15,265 bases of DNA from DASZHA01 sp049644325 (GCA_049644325.1 JBARRR010000086.1:1-15265), one strand, 5' to 3'. Shown: positions 1 through 6,104, numbered from the stretch's first letter. The notes: generated by a model from the letters alone, not told the origin. Numbers and translations: made by a program.

Positions 1-12
1 GACGCGTTTTTC

Positions 13-41
13 TTGCCGCCCGGGGTGGCCGTTGTTAGAAT
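13..41 (+). promoter_or_regulatory. pyrG promoter, sigma70-type
   Basis: A -35 box TTGCCG (13-18) and a -10 box TAGAAT (36-41) are separated by exactly 17 bases. Transcription would start near 47-49, seven or so bases after the -10 and about 20 bases before the chosen pyrG start. This placement excludes the TTG at 32, which lies upstream of the predicted transcript start. The boxes are seen directly; their activity is inferred. Confidence 0.7.
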
Positions 42-44
42 CGG

Positions 45-61
45 AAAAACCCCCCAAGGAG
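45..61 (+). promoter_or_regulatory. pyrG initially transcribed A5C6 tract and Shine-Dalgarno
   Basis: Five A (45-49) run into six C (50-55) at the predicted transcription start, followed at once by the Shine-Dalgarno AAGGAG (56-61), six bases before the TTG start at 68. The ribosome site decides the start codon. Homopolymer runs at the transcript start of pyrimidine genes are known elsewhere to sense nucleotide pools by slippage (pyrBI, B. subtilis pyrG). A similar role here is only inferred. No attenuator hairpin fits in the roughly 20-base leader. Confidence 0.5.
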
Positions 62-67
62 AGCACG

Positions 68-1768
68 TTGCCGAAGTTCGTTTTTGTCACAGGGGGGGTG
101 GTTTCGAGCCTGGGGAAGGGCATCACCGCAGCTTCCATCGGGACCATCCTCAAAGCCCGAGGGCTCAAAGTCTCTCTCCAGAAGCTCGACCCGTACATCA
201 ACGTGGACCCGGGCACCATGCGCCCGCAGGAGCACGGCGAGGTCTTCGTGACCGATGACGGGGCCGAAACCGACCTCGACCTCGGCCACTACGAGCGCTT
301 CACCGACGCCACCCTGTCCAAGGCCAGCAACGTCACCACCGGCAAGATCTACCAGGAGGTGATCGCCAAGGAGCGGCGCGGCGACTACCTCGGGGCCACC
401 GTCCAGGTCATTCCCCACATCACCAACGAGATCAAGGAGCGCGTCACCCGGGTGGCATGGGAGAGCAACGCCGACGTCGTCATCGTCGAGGTCGGCGGCA
501 CGGTTGGCGACATCGAGTCACTGCCCTTCCTCGAGGCGATCCGCCAGCTCAAGAACGACCTGGGCCGGAAGAACGTCTTCTACGTCCACGTCACCCTGGT
601 CCCATATATCGCCGTCAGCGAGGAGTTCAAGACCAAGCCGACCCAGCACAGCGTGTCTTCGCTCCGGAGCATCGGCGTCCAGCCCGACGCCATCTGCCTG
701 CGCTCGGAGCAGCCGGTGGCCAAGGCGTTGCGCGAGAAGATCGCTGGCTTCACCGACGTCGACAGCCGAGCAGTGATCTCGCTGCCCGATGTGGACTCCA
801 TATACAAGGTGCCGCTACTGCTGGAAGATGCCAGGCTGGCCGATGTCATCGGCGAGGAGCTCGACATCGACTTCGAGGCGCCCGACCTGGAGGCCTGGCG
901 CGAGCTCTGCCGCCGCATCGACGAGCCCCGGGGCACGGTCACGGTGGCGCTGGTCGGCAAGTACATCACCATGCCGGACGCCTACATGAGCGTCACCGAG
1001 TCGCTGCGGCACGCCGGCTTCTTCCATGGCGTCAAGGTCGACGTCAAGTGGGTCAGCTCCGAGACGCTGGAGCAGGGCGATCTCTCGCCGCTCGATGGCG
1101 TTGACGGGATCCTGGTCCCCGGGGGCTTTGGACACCGGGGAATCGAGGGCAAGATCGAGGCGTCGCGATTCGCCCGCGTCAACCGCGTTCCATACCTAGG
1201 GCTCTGCCTGGGGATGCAGTGCGCTGTCGTCGGTTTCGCCCGCGACATGCTCGAAGCTCCGGATGCCAACTCCACAGAGTTCAATTTCGCCACCGCCCAC
1301 CCCGTCATCGACCTTCTCCCGGAGCAGCGCGACGTGGCGGACAAGGGCGGAACCATGCGCCTCGGGCTCTACCCATGCACCCTCCAGCCGCGGACCCGGG
1401 CCCAGGCAGCGTACGACGAGAAGATCGTCTACGAGCGACACCGCCACCGCTACGAGTTCAACAACGCCTACCGCGAGCAGCTGGAGGCGGCGGGCATGGT
1501 CTTTTCCGGCGAGTACAAGGCCAAGAAGCTGGTGGAGATCATCGAGCTCAAGGACCATCCCTTCTTCGTTGCTTCGCAGTTTCATCCGGAGTTCCGGTCG
1601 CGGCCCAACAAGCCTCACCCCTTGTTCCGCGAGTTCGTCGCGGCGGCGGTGGACGGGGCTGGCATCTCATCCCTGGATGGGGCTGGCTCCCAGGCTGAGC
1701 CGGCGCGGCGACGCTCGGCCGATCGGCCCACGGTAGTGAGCGCGGAGGACTCCACGGTCACAATCTAG
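68..1768 (+). CDS. pyrG: CTP synthase (glutamine-hydrolysing)
   Basis: This cytosolic enzyme makes CTP from UTP, ATP and glutamine, the last step of pyrimidine nucleotide synthesis. The N-terminal synthase domain opens with the family signature FVFVTGGVVSSLGKG and contains GGTVGDIES. The C-terminal class I glutamine amidotransferase domain shows PGGFGHRG, the nucleophile loop GLCLGMQ with Cys380, and the FHPEF motif with His506 and Glu508. From the TTG at 68 the protein has 566 residues, slightly longer than the usual 530-550 because of a polar, probably disordered tail after about residue 540. I chose TTG 68 over the in-frame TTG at 32 because AAGGAG lies six bases upstream, the family N-terminus matches (MPKFVFVTGG), and the promoter would start transcripts after 32. 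The gene has its own promoter and is followed by a 107-base gap, so it is probably monocistronic. Confidence 0.97.
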   Translation: MPKFVFVTGGVVSSLGKGITAASIGTILKARGLKVSLQKLDPYINVDPGTMRPQEHGEVFVTDDGAETDLDLGHYERFTDATLSKASNVTTGKIYQEVIAKERRGDYLGATVQVIPHITNEIKERVTRVAWESNADVVIVEVGGTVGDIESLPFLEAIRQLKNDLGRKNVFYVHVTLVPYIAVSEEFKTKPTQHSVSSLRSIGVQPDAICLRSEQPVAKALREKIAGFTDVDSRAVISLPDVDSIYKVPLLLEDARLADVIGEELDIDFEAPDLEAWRELCRRIDEPRGTVTVALVGKYITMPDAYMSVTESLRHAGFFHGVKVDVKWVSSETLEQGDLSPLDGVDGILVPGGFGHRGIEGKIEASRFARVNRVPYLGLCLGMQCAVVGFARDMLEAPDANSTEFNFATAHPVIDLLPEQRDVADKGGTMRLGLYPCTLQPRTRAQAAYDEKIVYERHRHRYEFNNAYREQLEAAGMVFSGEYKAKKLVEIIELKDHPFFVASQFHPEFRSRPNKPHPLFREFVAAAVDGAGISSLDGAGSQAEPARRRSADRPTVVSAEDSTVTI

Positions 1769-1810
1769 GCCCCATCCCTTGCCTGGCTGCTCAGGACTGC
1801 CAGCAGTAGA

Positions 1811-1826
1811 ACTGGTACGCGCCAGT
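1811..1826 (+). other. Small intergenic hairpin after pyrG
   Basis: ACTGG and CCAGT form a perfect five-pair stem that a T-G wobble extends to six, with a four-base loop, in the gap between pyrG and the glpX-like gene. There is no following T run, so it is not a classical intrinsic terminator. Its role is unknown, and it may be chance in GC-rich sequence. Apart from this and the -10-like element at 1864, I see nothing in the gap. Confidence 0.25.
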
Positions 1827-1863
1827 CGCATCCGATTTACCCCCATCTCTGGTCAATCGGCAT

Positions 1864-1869
1864 AGGCTA
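1864..1869 (+). promoter_or_regulatory. Putative leaderless -10 element for glpX-like gene
   Basis: TAGGCT fits the TANNNT -10 consensus and lies exactly six bases before the GTG at 1876, the spacing expected when transcription begins at the start codon. No convincing -35 box or Shine-Dalgarno is present. The same arrangement occurs before several other genes here, which raises its credibility. Confidence 0.35.
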
Positions 1870-1875
1870 TTGGCC

Positions 1876-2862
1876 GTGATTCAGGACACAGAGATCTCCC
1901 AGAAGAACCTCGGCATGGAGCTGGTCCGGGTCACAGAGGCCGCCGCCCTCGCATGCGGCCGGCTAATGGGCCGGGGGGACCAGGAGGAGGTGCGCAGCTC
2001 AGCCGCCGCCGCCATGGGCCAGGCGCTGCGCATGGTCAACATGGACGCCGACATCAAGGTCGTGGTGGGCACGCCCCAGCCTGGCGAGGACCTGGTCAGC
2101 GGCCTGCACTGCGGCCAGGGACACGGCCCCCGGGTCGACCTGGCGATTGGTCCCCTCGATGGAATCAGCCTGGTGGCCCGCGGACTCACCGGCGCGATGG
2201 CGGTGCTGGCCGCCACCGAGCGCGGCCGGATGCGCCTGCCCGGCAGCCTGCTCCTGGAGAAGATCGCCGTTGGCCCGCGGGTCAAGGGCGCGGTCGATAT
2301 CACCGATACCGTCGAGAACAACCTCAACCGGATCGCCTTCGCCAAGAAGGTCCGGGTTAGCGACTTGACCATCGTCATCCTCGACCGGCCTCGCCACCAG
2401 CAAATCCTCGAGGAGGCGCGTAACGCCGGCGCCCGGGTCACCCTGATCAGTGATGGCGAGGTCTCCGCCGCCATCCGCGTGGCGATGGAGGACTCCGGGG
2501 TGGACGCCGTCATGGGAATCGGCGGCGCCGAGGACGCCACCGTGGCGGCCTGCGCCCTCAAGTGCCTGGCCGGGGAGCTGGTGGCCCGGCCCTGGCTGCG
2601 CAACGAGGAGGCGGCGGGTGAGCTGGAGGCGGCAGGTGTCGATCCCCACCGCGCGGTGACCTCCGACGACCTTGCCGGCGGGGACGAGGTGGTCTTCGCC
2701 GCCACGGGGGTGACCGATGGCCTGCTTCTCCGCGGCGTGCACTACCACGACCGCTGGGCCGAGAGCCAGTCGCTGGTCATGCGCAGCGCCAGCGGTACGG
2801 TGCGCAAGATCGAGACCCAACACCACTACGCTCGCGCCCTGGCGGAGGCGCTCCAGAGCTAG
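1876..2862 (+). CDS. GlpX-family (class II FBPase-like) protein with degenerate active site
   Basis: Overall homology to class II fructose-1,6-bisphosphatase is clear: ELVRVTEAAALACG near the N-terminus, GRGD, EKIAVGP, the phosphate-binding LDRPRH (about 169-174), SDGE (192-195), GIGGA, and FAATGVTDG...LLRGV near the C-terminus. Length (328 residues) is normal. Catalytic residues are not. Against E. coli GlpX as I recall it, Lys29 is Gln36, Asp33 is Arg40, the GEGExDEAPML loop carrying Glu57 and Asp61 is rewritten as GTPQPGEDLVSGL, Asp85 is Gly92, Thr90 is Ile97 and Glu213 is Asp220. Substrate-binding landmarks survive while the Mg/Mn site does not. I infer a pseudoenzyme or an altered activity, not a working gluconeogenic phosphatase. 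The frame is intact and neither alternative frame restores the motif, so a local frameshift is unlikely. Start: GTG 1876 lies six bases after TAGGCT; TTG 1870 is an alternative. Its stop overlaps the convergent small gene. Confidence 0.85.
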   Translation: MIQDTEISQKNLGMELVRVTEAAALACGRLMGRGDQEEVRSSAAAAMGQALRMVNMDADIKVVVGTPQPGEDLVSGLHCGQGHGPRVDLAIGPLDGISLVARGLTGAMAVLAATERGRMRLPGSLLLEKIAVGPRVKGAVDITDTVENNLNRIAFAKKVRVSDLTIVILDRPRHQQILEEARNAGARVTLISDGEVSAAIRVAMEDSGVDAVMGIGGAEDATVAACALKCLAGELVARPWLRNEEAAGELEAAGVDPHRAVTSDDLAGGDEVVFAATGVTDGLLLRGVHYHDRWAESQSLVMRSASGTVRKIETQHHYARALAEALQS

Positions 2863-3059
2863 CCTCGCCGTCGACTTGAAACTGTCCGGAGCAGCCAATA
2901 CACCAGGCATCCGGCGACGATCACGACCAATTCGACCAGCAGCACCGCTCCCACCGTCGATTCGCCGGTGCTGAGGTAGAAGACCAGGATCAGGATCCAG
3001 ACACCGATCATGCCCGCCAGGAACCACGAGAGCCACCGGGCGGCCTCCTTGGCGCTCAT
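2859..3059 (-). CDS. Small two-helix membrane protein, function unknown
   Basis: A 66-residue ORF with codon use rich in G/C at third positions, as in its neighbours. A short charged N-terminus is followed by a hydrophobic segment at about residues 9-29 (WLSWFLAGMIGVWILILVFY), a polar turn STGEST, a second hydrophobic segment at about 36-58, and an SSRRRG tail. The basic tail and the polar turn suggest both ends lie in the cytoplasm, with the turn outside. I recognise no family. Its stop TAG is interleaved with that of the glpX-like gene (four-base convergent overlap), and its ATG is only 23 bases from the divergent radical SAM gene. A TACGCT -10-like element six bases upstream suggests a leaderless message. 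It is the only minus-strand gene in the window. Confidence 0.65.
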   Translation of the reverse strand: MSAKEAARWLSWFLAGMIGVWILILVFYLSTGESTVGAVLLVELVVIVAGCLVYWLLRTVSSRRRG

Positions 3060-3065
3060 GGGGTT

Positions 3066-3075
3066 AGCGTAGCCT
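3066..3075. promoter_or_regulatory. Putative bidirectional promoter with two overlapping -10 boxes
   Basis: On the + strand TAGCCT (3070-3075) lies seven bases before the radical SAM ATG at 3083. On the minus strand TACGCT (3071-3066) lies six bases before the ATG at 3059. The two TANNNT hexamers share the self-complementary TA at 3070-3071, so one DNA opening could serve both directions. Both spacings fit leaderless transcripts. -35 support is poor: a TTGGCG at 3049 with a short 15-base spacer on the + strand. Confidence 0.45.
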
Positions 3076-3082
3076 TCTGCTC

Positions 3083-4348
3083 ATGCTTGCCCTCGCCTAT
3101 GCCGATCCCCGTGGACGGCTTATCGAAGAAGCCGACCTCGGCGCCATGGCTCGCTCAGGCTGGGAGGTCGGCGACGCTGAGGATGTGATCCGCGACACCA
3201 CCTGGATGCCGTTGCCGGGCGGCGCCACGATTGCCAGCCTCCCGGGGCGCATGGCGCTGGCGCGGGATCGCGATGGCGAGGTCATCCGCCTCAGCCCCAA
3301 CGCCGGCTGGGCTGTTGGCGCGGTGCTGCCGCCCGGGTACACGCGCACCCTGCTGCCGGCCTATGAGGAGGACGAAGACGTAGAGGTCCTGCCCATCTTC
3401 GGCTATGCCGCCCTGGCCTTCCGTCGTGGCCGGCCGGTGGTGGCGGCGGTCCGAACCGATCCCCTCGACTGGTGGCAGTCCGACCAGTTCCGCGGCCATG
3501 ACATCGGCGCCGCGATCGAGGCCGCCGGACGCAACATGCCCGCCAACCGGCTGGTCGGGCACCTGGCCCGCTGTGCCACCGACTACAACTGCTACACCGC
3601 CCAGAACACCTTCTATCGAAGATGGGAGGGGTCGCTGCCCACGTCCGGGCCGTGCAACGCGATGTGCGTCGGCTGCATCTCGGAGCAGTGGGGCGAGGTG
3701 AAATCGCCCCAGGACAGGATCGGTTTCCGTCCGACGCCGGACGAGGTCGTGGAGCTGGCCCTGTGGCACCTGGGCGGAGAGGGGAGCGCCATTGTCAGCT
3801 TCGGTCAGGGCTGCGAGGGCGAGCCGCTGATGCGCGCGGACCTGCCCGAGATCGTGGCCGGCATCAAGGCCGAACGCCCCGACGCGTTTGTCAACATCAA
3901 CACCAACGGCAGCCGGCCCGAGGTGATTCGCGCCATGGTTGAGGCCGGCCTGGATGGAGCCAGGGTCAGCATCTTCAGCTTCAGTGACGACCTCTTCCGC
4001 GCCTACTACCGGCCCAAGGACTATGGCCTGGAGCAGATCCACGAGACCCTTGGCATGCTCCGGGCGGGCGGCTGCCAGGTGGCCATCAACCTCCTCAGCC
4101 TGCCGGGGGTGAGCGATGACGAGGGCGAGGTCGCGGCGCTCACCGACGCCATCGATCGGCATGGCATCGACCAGGTGCAGATGCGAGCTCTCAATACCGA
4201 TCCGCTGTGGATGCTGCGACAGCTACCCCGGCGCACCCGGGGGATGGGCCTGGAAACCATGATGGCCCGGCTCACGGCCCGCTTTCCCGAACTCAGAATC
4301 GGGAATTTCACGGTGCCAAAGTCGCGTTCTACATCTCAAGCGGGATAA
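3083..4348 (+). CDS. Radical SAM domain protein, uncharacterised
   Basis: The 421-residue protein has the radical SAM [4Fe-4S] motif CNAMCVGC (Cys191, 195, 198), followed by a QGCEGEPLM strand (241-250; GEP normally contacts SAM) and a TIM-barrel-like region with VNINTNGS (270-277) and VSIFSFSDD. It should cleave S-adenosylmethionine to a 5'-deoxyadenosyl radical; the substrate is unknown. About 190 residues precede the motif, far more than usual, and hold the conserved-looking RCATDYNC with Cys164 and Cys170. Cys244 and Cys331 are further candidates for an auxiliary cluster or catalysis. I do not recognise the N-terminal region. No precursor peptide, SPASM domain or obvious pathway partner is nearby. 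ATG 3083 has no Shine-Dalgarno but a -10-like TAGCCT seven bases upstream, so it is probably leaderless. It ends with TAA before a 50-base gap containing a hairpin. Confidence 0.88.
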   Translation: MLALAYADPRGRLIEEADLGAMARSGWEVGDAEDVIRDTTWMPLPGGATIASLPGRMALARDRDGEVIRLSPNAGWAVGAVLPPGYTRTLLPAYEEDEDVEVLPIFGYAALAFRRGRPVVAAVRTDPLDWWQSDQFRGHDIGAAIEAAGRNMPANRLVGHLARCATDYNCYTAQNTFYRRWEGSLPTSGPCNAMCVGCISEQWGEVKSPQDRIGFRPTPDEVVELALWHLGGEGSAIVSFGQGCEGEPLMRADLPEIVAGIKAERPDAFVNINTNGSRPEVIRAMVEAGLDGARVSIFSFSDDLFRAYYRPKDYGLEQIHETLGMLRAGGCQVAINLLSLPGVSDDEGEVAALTDAIDRHGIDQVQMRALNTDPLWMLRQLPRRTRGMGLETMMARLTARFPELRIGNFTVPKSRSTSQAG

Positions 4349-4352
4349 CTCC

Positions 4353-4379
4353 ACGGGCCGCCCCCGGAGGGTCGCCCGT
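4353..4379 (+). other. Intergenic hairpin after the radical SAM gene
   Basis: ACGGGC (4353-4358) pairs perfectly with GCCCGT (4374-4379). Inside lies a short CCC/GGG stem, so the whole forms an interrupted hairpin enclosing a GGAGGG (4366-4371). No T run follows, so it is not a standard intrinsic terminator. It could mark the end of the radical SAM transcript or be structural noise. Confidence 0.35.
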
Positions 4380-4398
4380 CCTAACCCGAATCTCAAAA

Positions 4399-5421
4399 AT
4401 GGCTACCTATACTCAAGGCGTGGACTACGACGGAGGCAATCCGCCACCGGCGTACGGCCGTGCCGGCAACCAACAGAACCCGAACCTGGAGTCACCCACC
4501 GCCGCGCCGCCACCCCCACCGCCGGCGGACCCGGGTGCCCAGTGGTCCCAGGGCCATTACCAGGAGAACCCCGACGGGTCGCGCACCGACGTGCCCTTGG
4601 AGCGGGTTGGCAAGAACGGCAAGCGAACCGGCATCCTCGGCGGCCTCGCCAGCCTGGGCCTGCTGCTGCTCAAGCTCGGCGCCAGCCTGAAGTTCATCCT
4701 CATCCCCCTGGCCAAGGCCCCATTCCTGATCTCGATCGTGATCAACATCGGGGTCTACGCTCTCTTCTTCGGCGCTCAGAACCCGCTCTACGGCCTCGCC
4801 TTCGCCACCGGCTTCGTGGCCCTGATCTTCGTCCACGAGATGGGTCACCTGATCGCGGCGCGATACGAGGGCGTCAACGCCACCGTGCCGTTCTTTATCC
4901 CGTTCATGGGGGCGGCCATCTTCCTCCGCAGTAACCCACGTGACGCTCGCAGCGAGGCCATCATCGGCATCGGCGGCCCCATCACCGGTACCCTCGGCGC
5001 CCTGGCCATGTTCGGTGCCGCCCAGACCATCGGCGCCGCCGGCGATCCCCTGCTGGGCCTGCTTTTCGCCCGACTCGCGTTCTACGGCTTCCTGATCAAC
5101 CTCTTCAACATGATCCCGCTGAGCCCGCTGGACGGCGGCCGCATCCTGGGGGCCGTGTCCAAGTGGTTCAACGTCGTCGGACTTGGCCTGCTGGTGCTGG
5201 GCGTGATCACCGGTTACCTGGCGAGCCCCATCATCCTGCTCATCCTGGTCTTCGGAGCCTTCGGGCTGTACCGCCGCTTCACCCAGCCCGAGCATCCTGG
5301 TTACTACCAGGTCAGCGGCAGCGCCCGGGCGGTCATCGGTCTCTCCTACCTGACGCTGCTGGCGGTGCTGATCGCCGGCATCGTGGCCACCGAGCCATTC
5401 GTCACAGCCGGCAACTTCTAG
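4399..5421 (+). CDS. Site-2-protease-type membrane zinc metalloprotease (M50 family)
   Basis: A multi-pass membrane protein of 340 residues. A proline-rich hydrophilic N-terminal arm (about 1-75, with a run of six prolines) is followed by several hydrophobic segments. The zinc site HEMGH is at 146-150, and the second family motif NMIPLSPLDGGR at 237-248 supplies the third ligand (Asp of LDGG). Such enzymes cut substrates within the membrane, for instance anti-sigma factors. No PDZ domain is visible and no substrate gene is adjacent, so the target is unknown. The last 40 residues hold another hydrophobic segment. The frame stays open upstream to 4207, inside the radical SAM gene, but that part is a shadow. 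ATG 4399 lacks a ribosome site. A TATACT six bases before an in-frame GTG at 4420 makes a leaderless 333-residue form a real alternative. Confidence 0.9.
   Translation: MATYTQGVDYDGGNPPPAYGRAGNQQNPNLESPTAAPPPPPPADPGAQWSQGHYQENPDGSRTDVPLERVGKNGKRTGILGGLASLGLLLLKLGASLKFILIPLAKAPFLISIVINIGVYALFFGAQNPLYGLAFATGFVALIFVHEMGHLIAARYEGVNATVPFFIPFMGAAIFLRSNPRDARSEAIIGIGGPITGTLGALAMFGAAQTIGAAGDPLLGLLFARLAFYGFLINLFNMIPLSPLDGGRILGAVSKWFNVVGLGLLVLGVITGYLASPIILLILVFGAFGLYRRFTQPEHPGYYQVSGSARAVIGLSYLTLLAVLIAGIVATEPFVTAGNF
4408..4413 (+). promoter_or_regulatory. Putative leaderless -10 element for the M50 protease gene
   Basis: TATACT lies exactly six bases before an in-frame GTG (4420). The spacing matches the -10/start-codon arrangement at 1864/1876 and 3070/3083. 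If active, translation begins at 4420 and the annotated ATG at 4399 is not transcribed from this promoter. No -35 box is recognisable. Confidence 0.4.
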
Positions 5422-5465
5422 CGCAAAATTCGAACTACACGACCACCAGAGAGACGAGGAGAATC

Positions 5466-5855
5466 ATGCTAAAGGACATCAGGTCCCACACGACCCTGCC
5501 TGCCGCGGACATGGACCGGGCCAAGGCCTTCTACCGCCAGAAGCTGGGGTTGGAGCCGGCTGCTGAGGCGCCAGGCGGCGTCTTTTTCGAAACCGCTGGC
5601 GGCACCCGATTTTCCCTCTATCCGACGCCCAATACCAACCGGGGCGGGCACACCCAGCTGGGGTTCACTGTCAGCGATATCCAGGCCGAGGTTGATGGGC
5701 TCAAGGAGCGTGGGGTTGTCTTCGAGGAGTACGACTTCCCTGGCCTCAAGACCGAGAACGGCATCGCCGTGACCGGGCCCAGCCGGGCGGCCTGGTTCAA
5801 AGACAGCGAGGGCAACACAATCGGCCTGGTAGAGCTGGAGGAGAGCCTGAGGTGA
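5466..5855 (+). CDS. VOC-superfamily (glyoxalase/bleomycin-resistance fold) protein
   Basis: A 129-residue single VOC-module protein with two beta-alpha-beta-beta-beta repeats: SHTTLPAADMDRAKAFYRQKLGL opens the first, and GGHTQLGFTVSDIQAEVDGLKERGV the second. It ends with the family signature WFKDSEGNTIGLVEL. His8, His62 and Glu123 sit where VOC enzymes place metal ligands, so a metal-dependent lyase, dioxygenase or resistance role is possible; the substrate cannot be read from sequence. The start ATG 5466 is fixed by GAGGAG at 5456-5461, four bases upstream, and by the conserved N-terminus; the frame's upstream extension to 5163 lies inside the protease gene. It follows the protease gene by 44 bases and may share its transcript, although the short AT-richer spacer could hold its own promoter. 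Confidence 0.9.
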   Translation: MLKDIRSHTTLPAADMDRAKAFYRQKLGLEPAAEAPGGVFFETAGGTRFSLYPTPNTNRGGHTQLGFTVSDIQAEVDGLKERGVVFEEYDFPGLKTENGIAVTGPSRAAWFKDSEGNTIGLVELEESLR

Positions 5856-5868
5856 ACTTGGGCTCCGA

Positions 5869-5874
5869 TATAAT
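5869..5874 (+). promoter_or_regulatory. rpmE -10 element (near-leaderless transcript)
   Basis: A perfect TATAAT, rare in such GC-rich DNA, lies nine bases before the rpmE ATG. Transcription would begin zero to three bases before the start codon. No good -35 box or Shine-Dalgarno is visible, consistent with a leaderless message. It probably starts the transcript for the operon downstream of rpmE. Confidence 0.6.
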
Positions 5875-5883
5875 CCCCGGGCG

Positions 5884-6102
5884 ATGAAAGCCGAAATCCA
5901 CCCCACCTGGTACCCCGACGCGGTGGTGCACTGCCTCTGCGGCAACACCTTCCGGACGGGTTCCACCATGCCCGAGCTCAAGACCGAAGTTTGCTCTGTC
6001 TGCCACCCGTTCTTCACGGGACAGCAGCGCATCGTGGACACGGGCGGCCAGGTGGAGCGCTTCCAGAAGCGCCTGACCAAGAGCCGGAAGACTCTGCGTT
6101 AG
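5884..6102 (+). CDS. rpmE: 50S ribosomal protein L31 (zinc-binding type)
   Basis: A component of the large ribosomal subunit at the intersubunit bridge. The 72-residue sequence starts MKAEIHPTWYPDAVVHCLCG and keeps all four zinc cysteines: Cys17 and Cys19 in CLCG, Cys37 and Cys40 in CSVCHPFFTG. This makes it the C+ (zinc) form rather than the zinc-free paralogue made under zinc starvation. VDTGGQVERFQKR is the usual C-terminal part. No Shine-Dalgarno precedes the ATG; TATAAT ends nine bases upstream. It heads the rpmE-DUF1385-prfA-prmC cluster, an arrangement common to several Gram-positive-related phyla. Confidence 0.97.
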   Translation: MKAEIHPTWYPDAVVHCLCGNTFRTGSTMPELKTEVCSVCHPFFTGQQRIVDTGGQVERFQKRLTKSRKTLR

Positions 6103-6104
6103 CT

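Noticed and set aside
32..67. pyrG start at TTG 32
   Set aside because: It lies upstream of the predicted transcription start and next to the -10 box, has no ribosome site, and adds 12 residues absent from the family; TTG 68 has AAGGAG at ideal spacing.
1780..1826. Intrinsic terminator after pyrG
   Set aside because: The short stems are not followed by a T run; they are listed only as a low-confidence hairpin.
2040..2170. Local frameshift explaining the odd GlpX active-site loop
   Set aside because: Neither of the other two forward frames encodes a GEGExDEAPML-like motif here, and the frame is continuous with conserved sequence on both sides.
1999..3036. Long minus-strand ORF of 345 codons opposite the glpX-like gene
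   Set aside because: It is antisense to a conserved gene in GC-rich DNA, its translation is low-complexity Ala/Gly/Asp/His with no motif, and it crosses two real genes.
4207..4398. N-terminal extension of the M50 protease into the radical SAM gene
   Set aside because: The segment overlaps conserved radical SAM coding sequence in another frame and gives low-complexity residues; no ribosome site is seen.
4501..4530. CCG/CCA-rich run as a simple-sequence repeat
   Set aside because: It encodes the polyproline stretch of the protease arm and is not a regular repeat.
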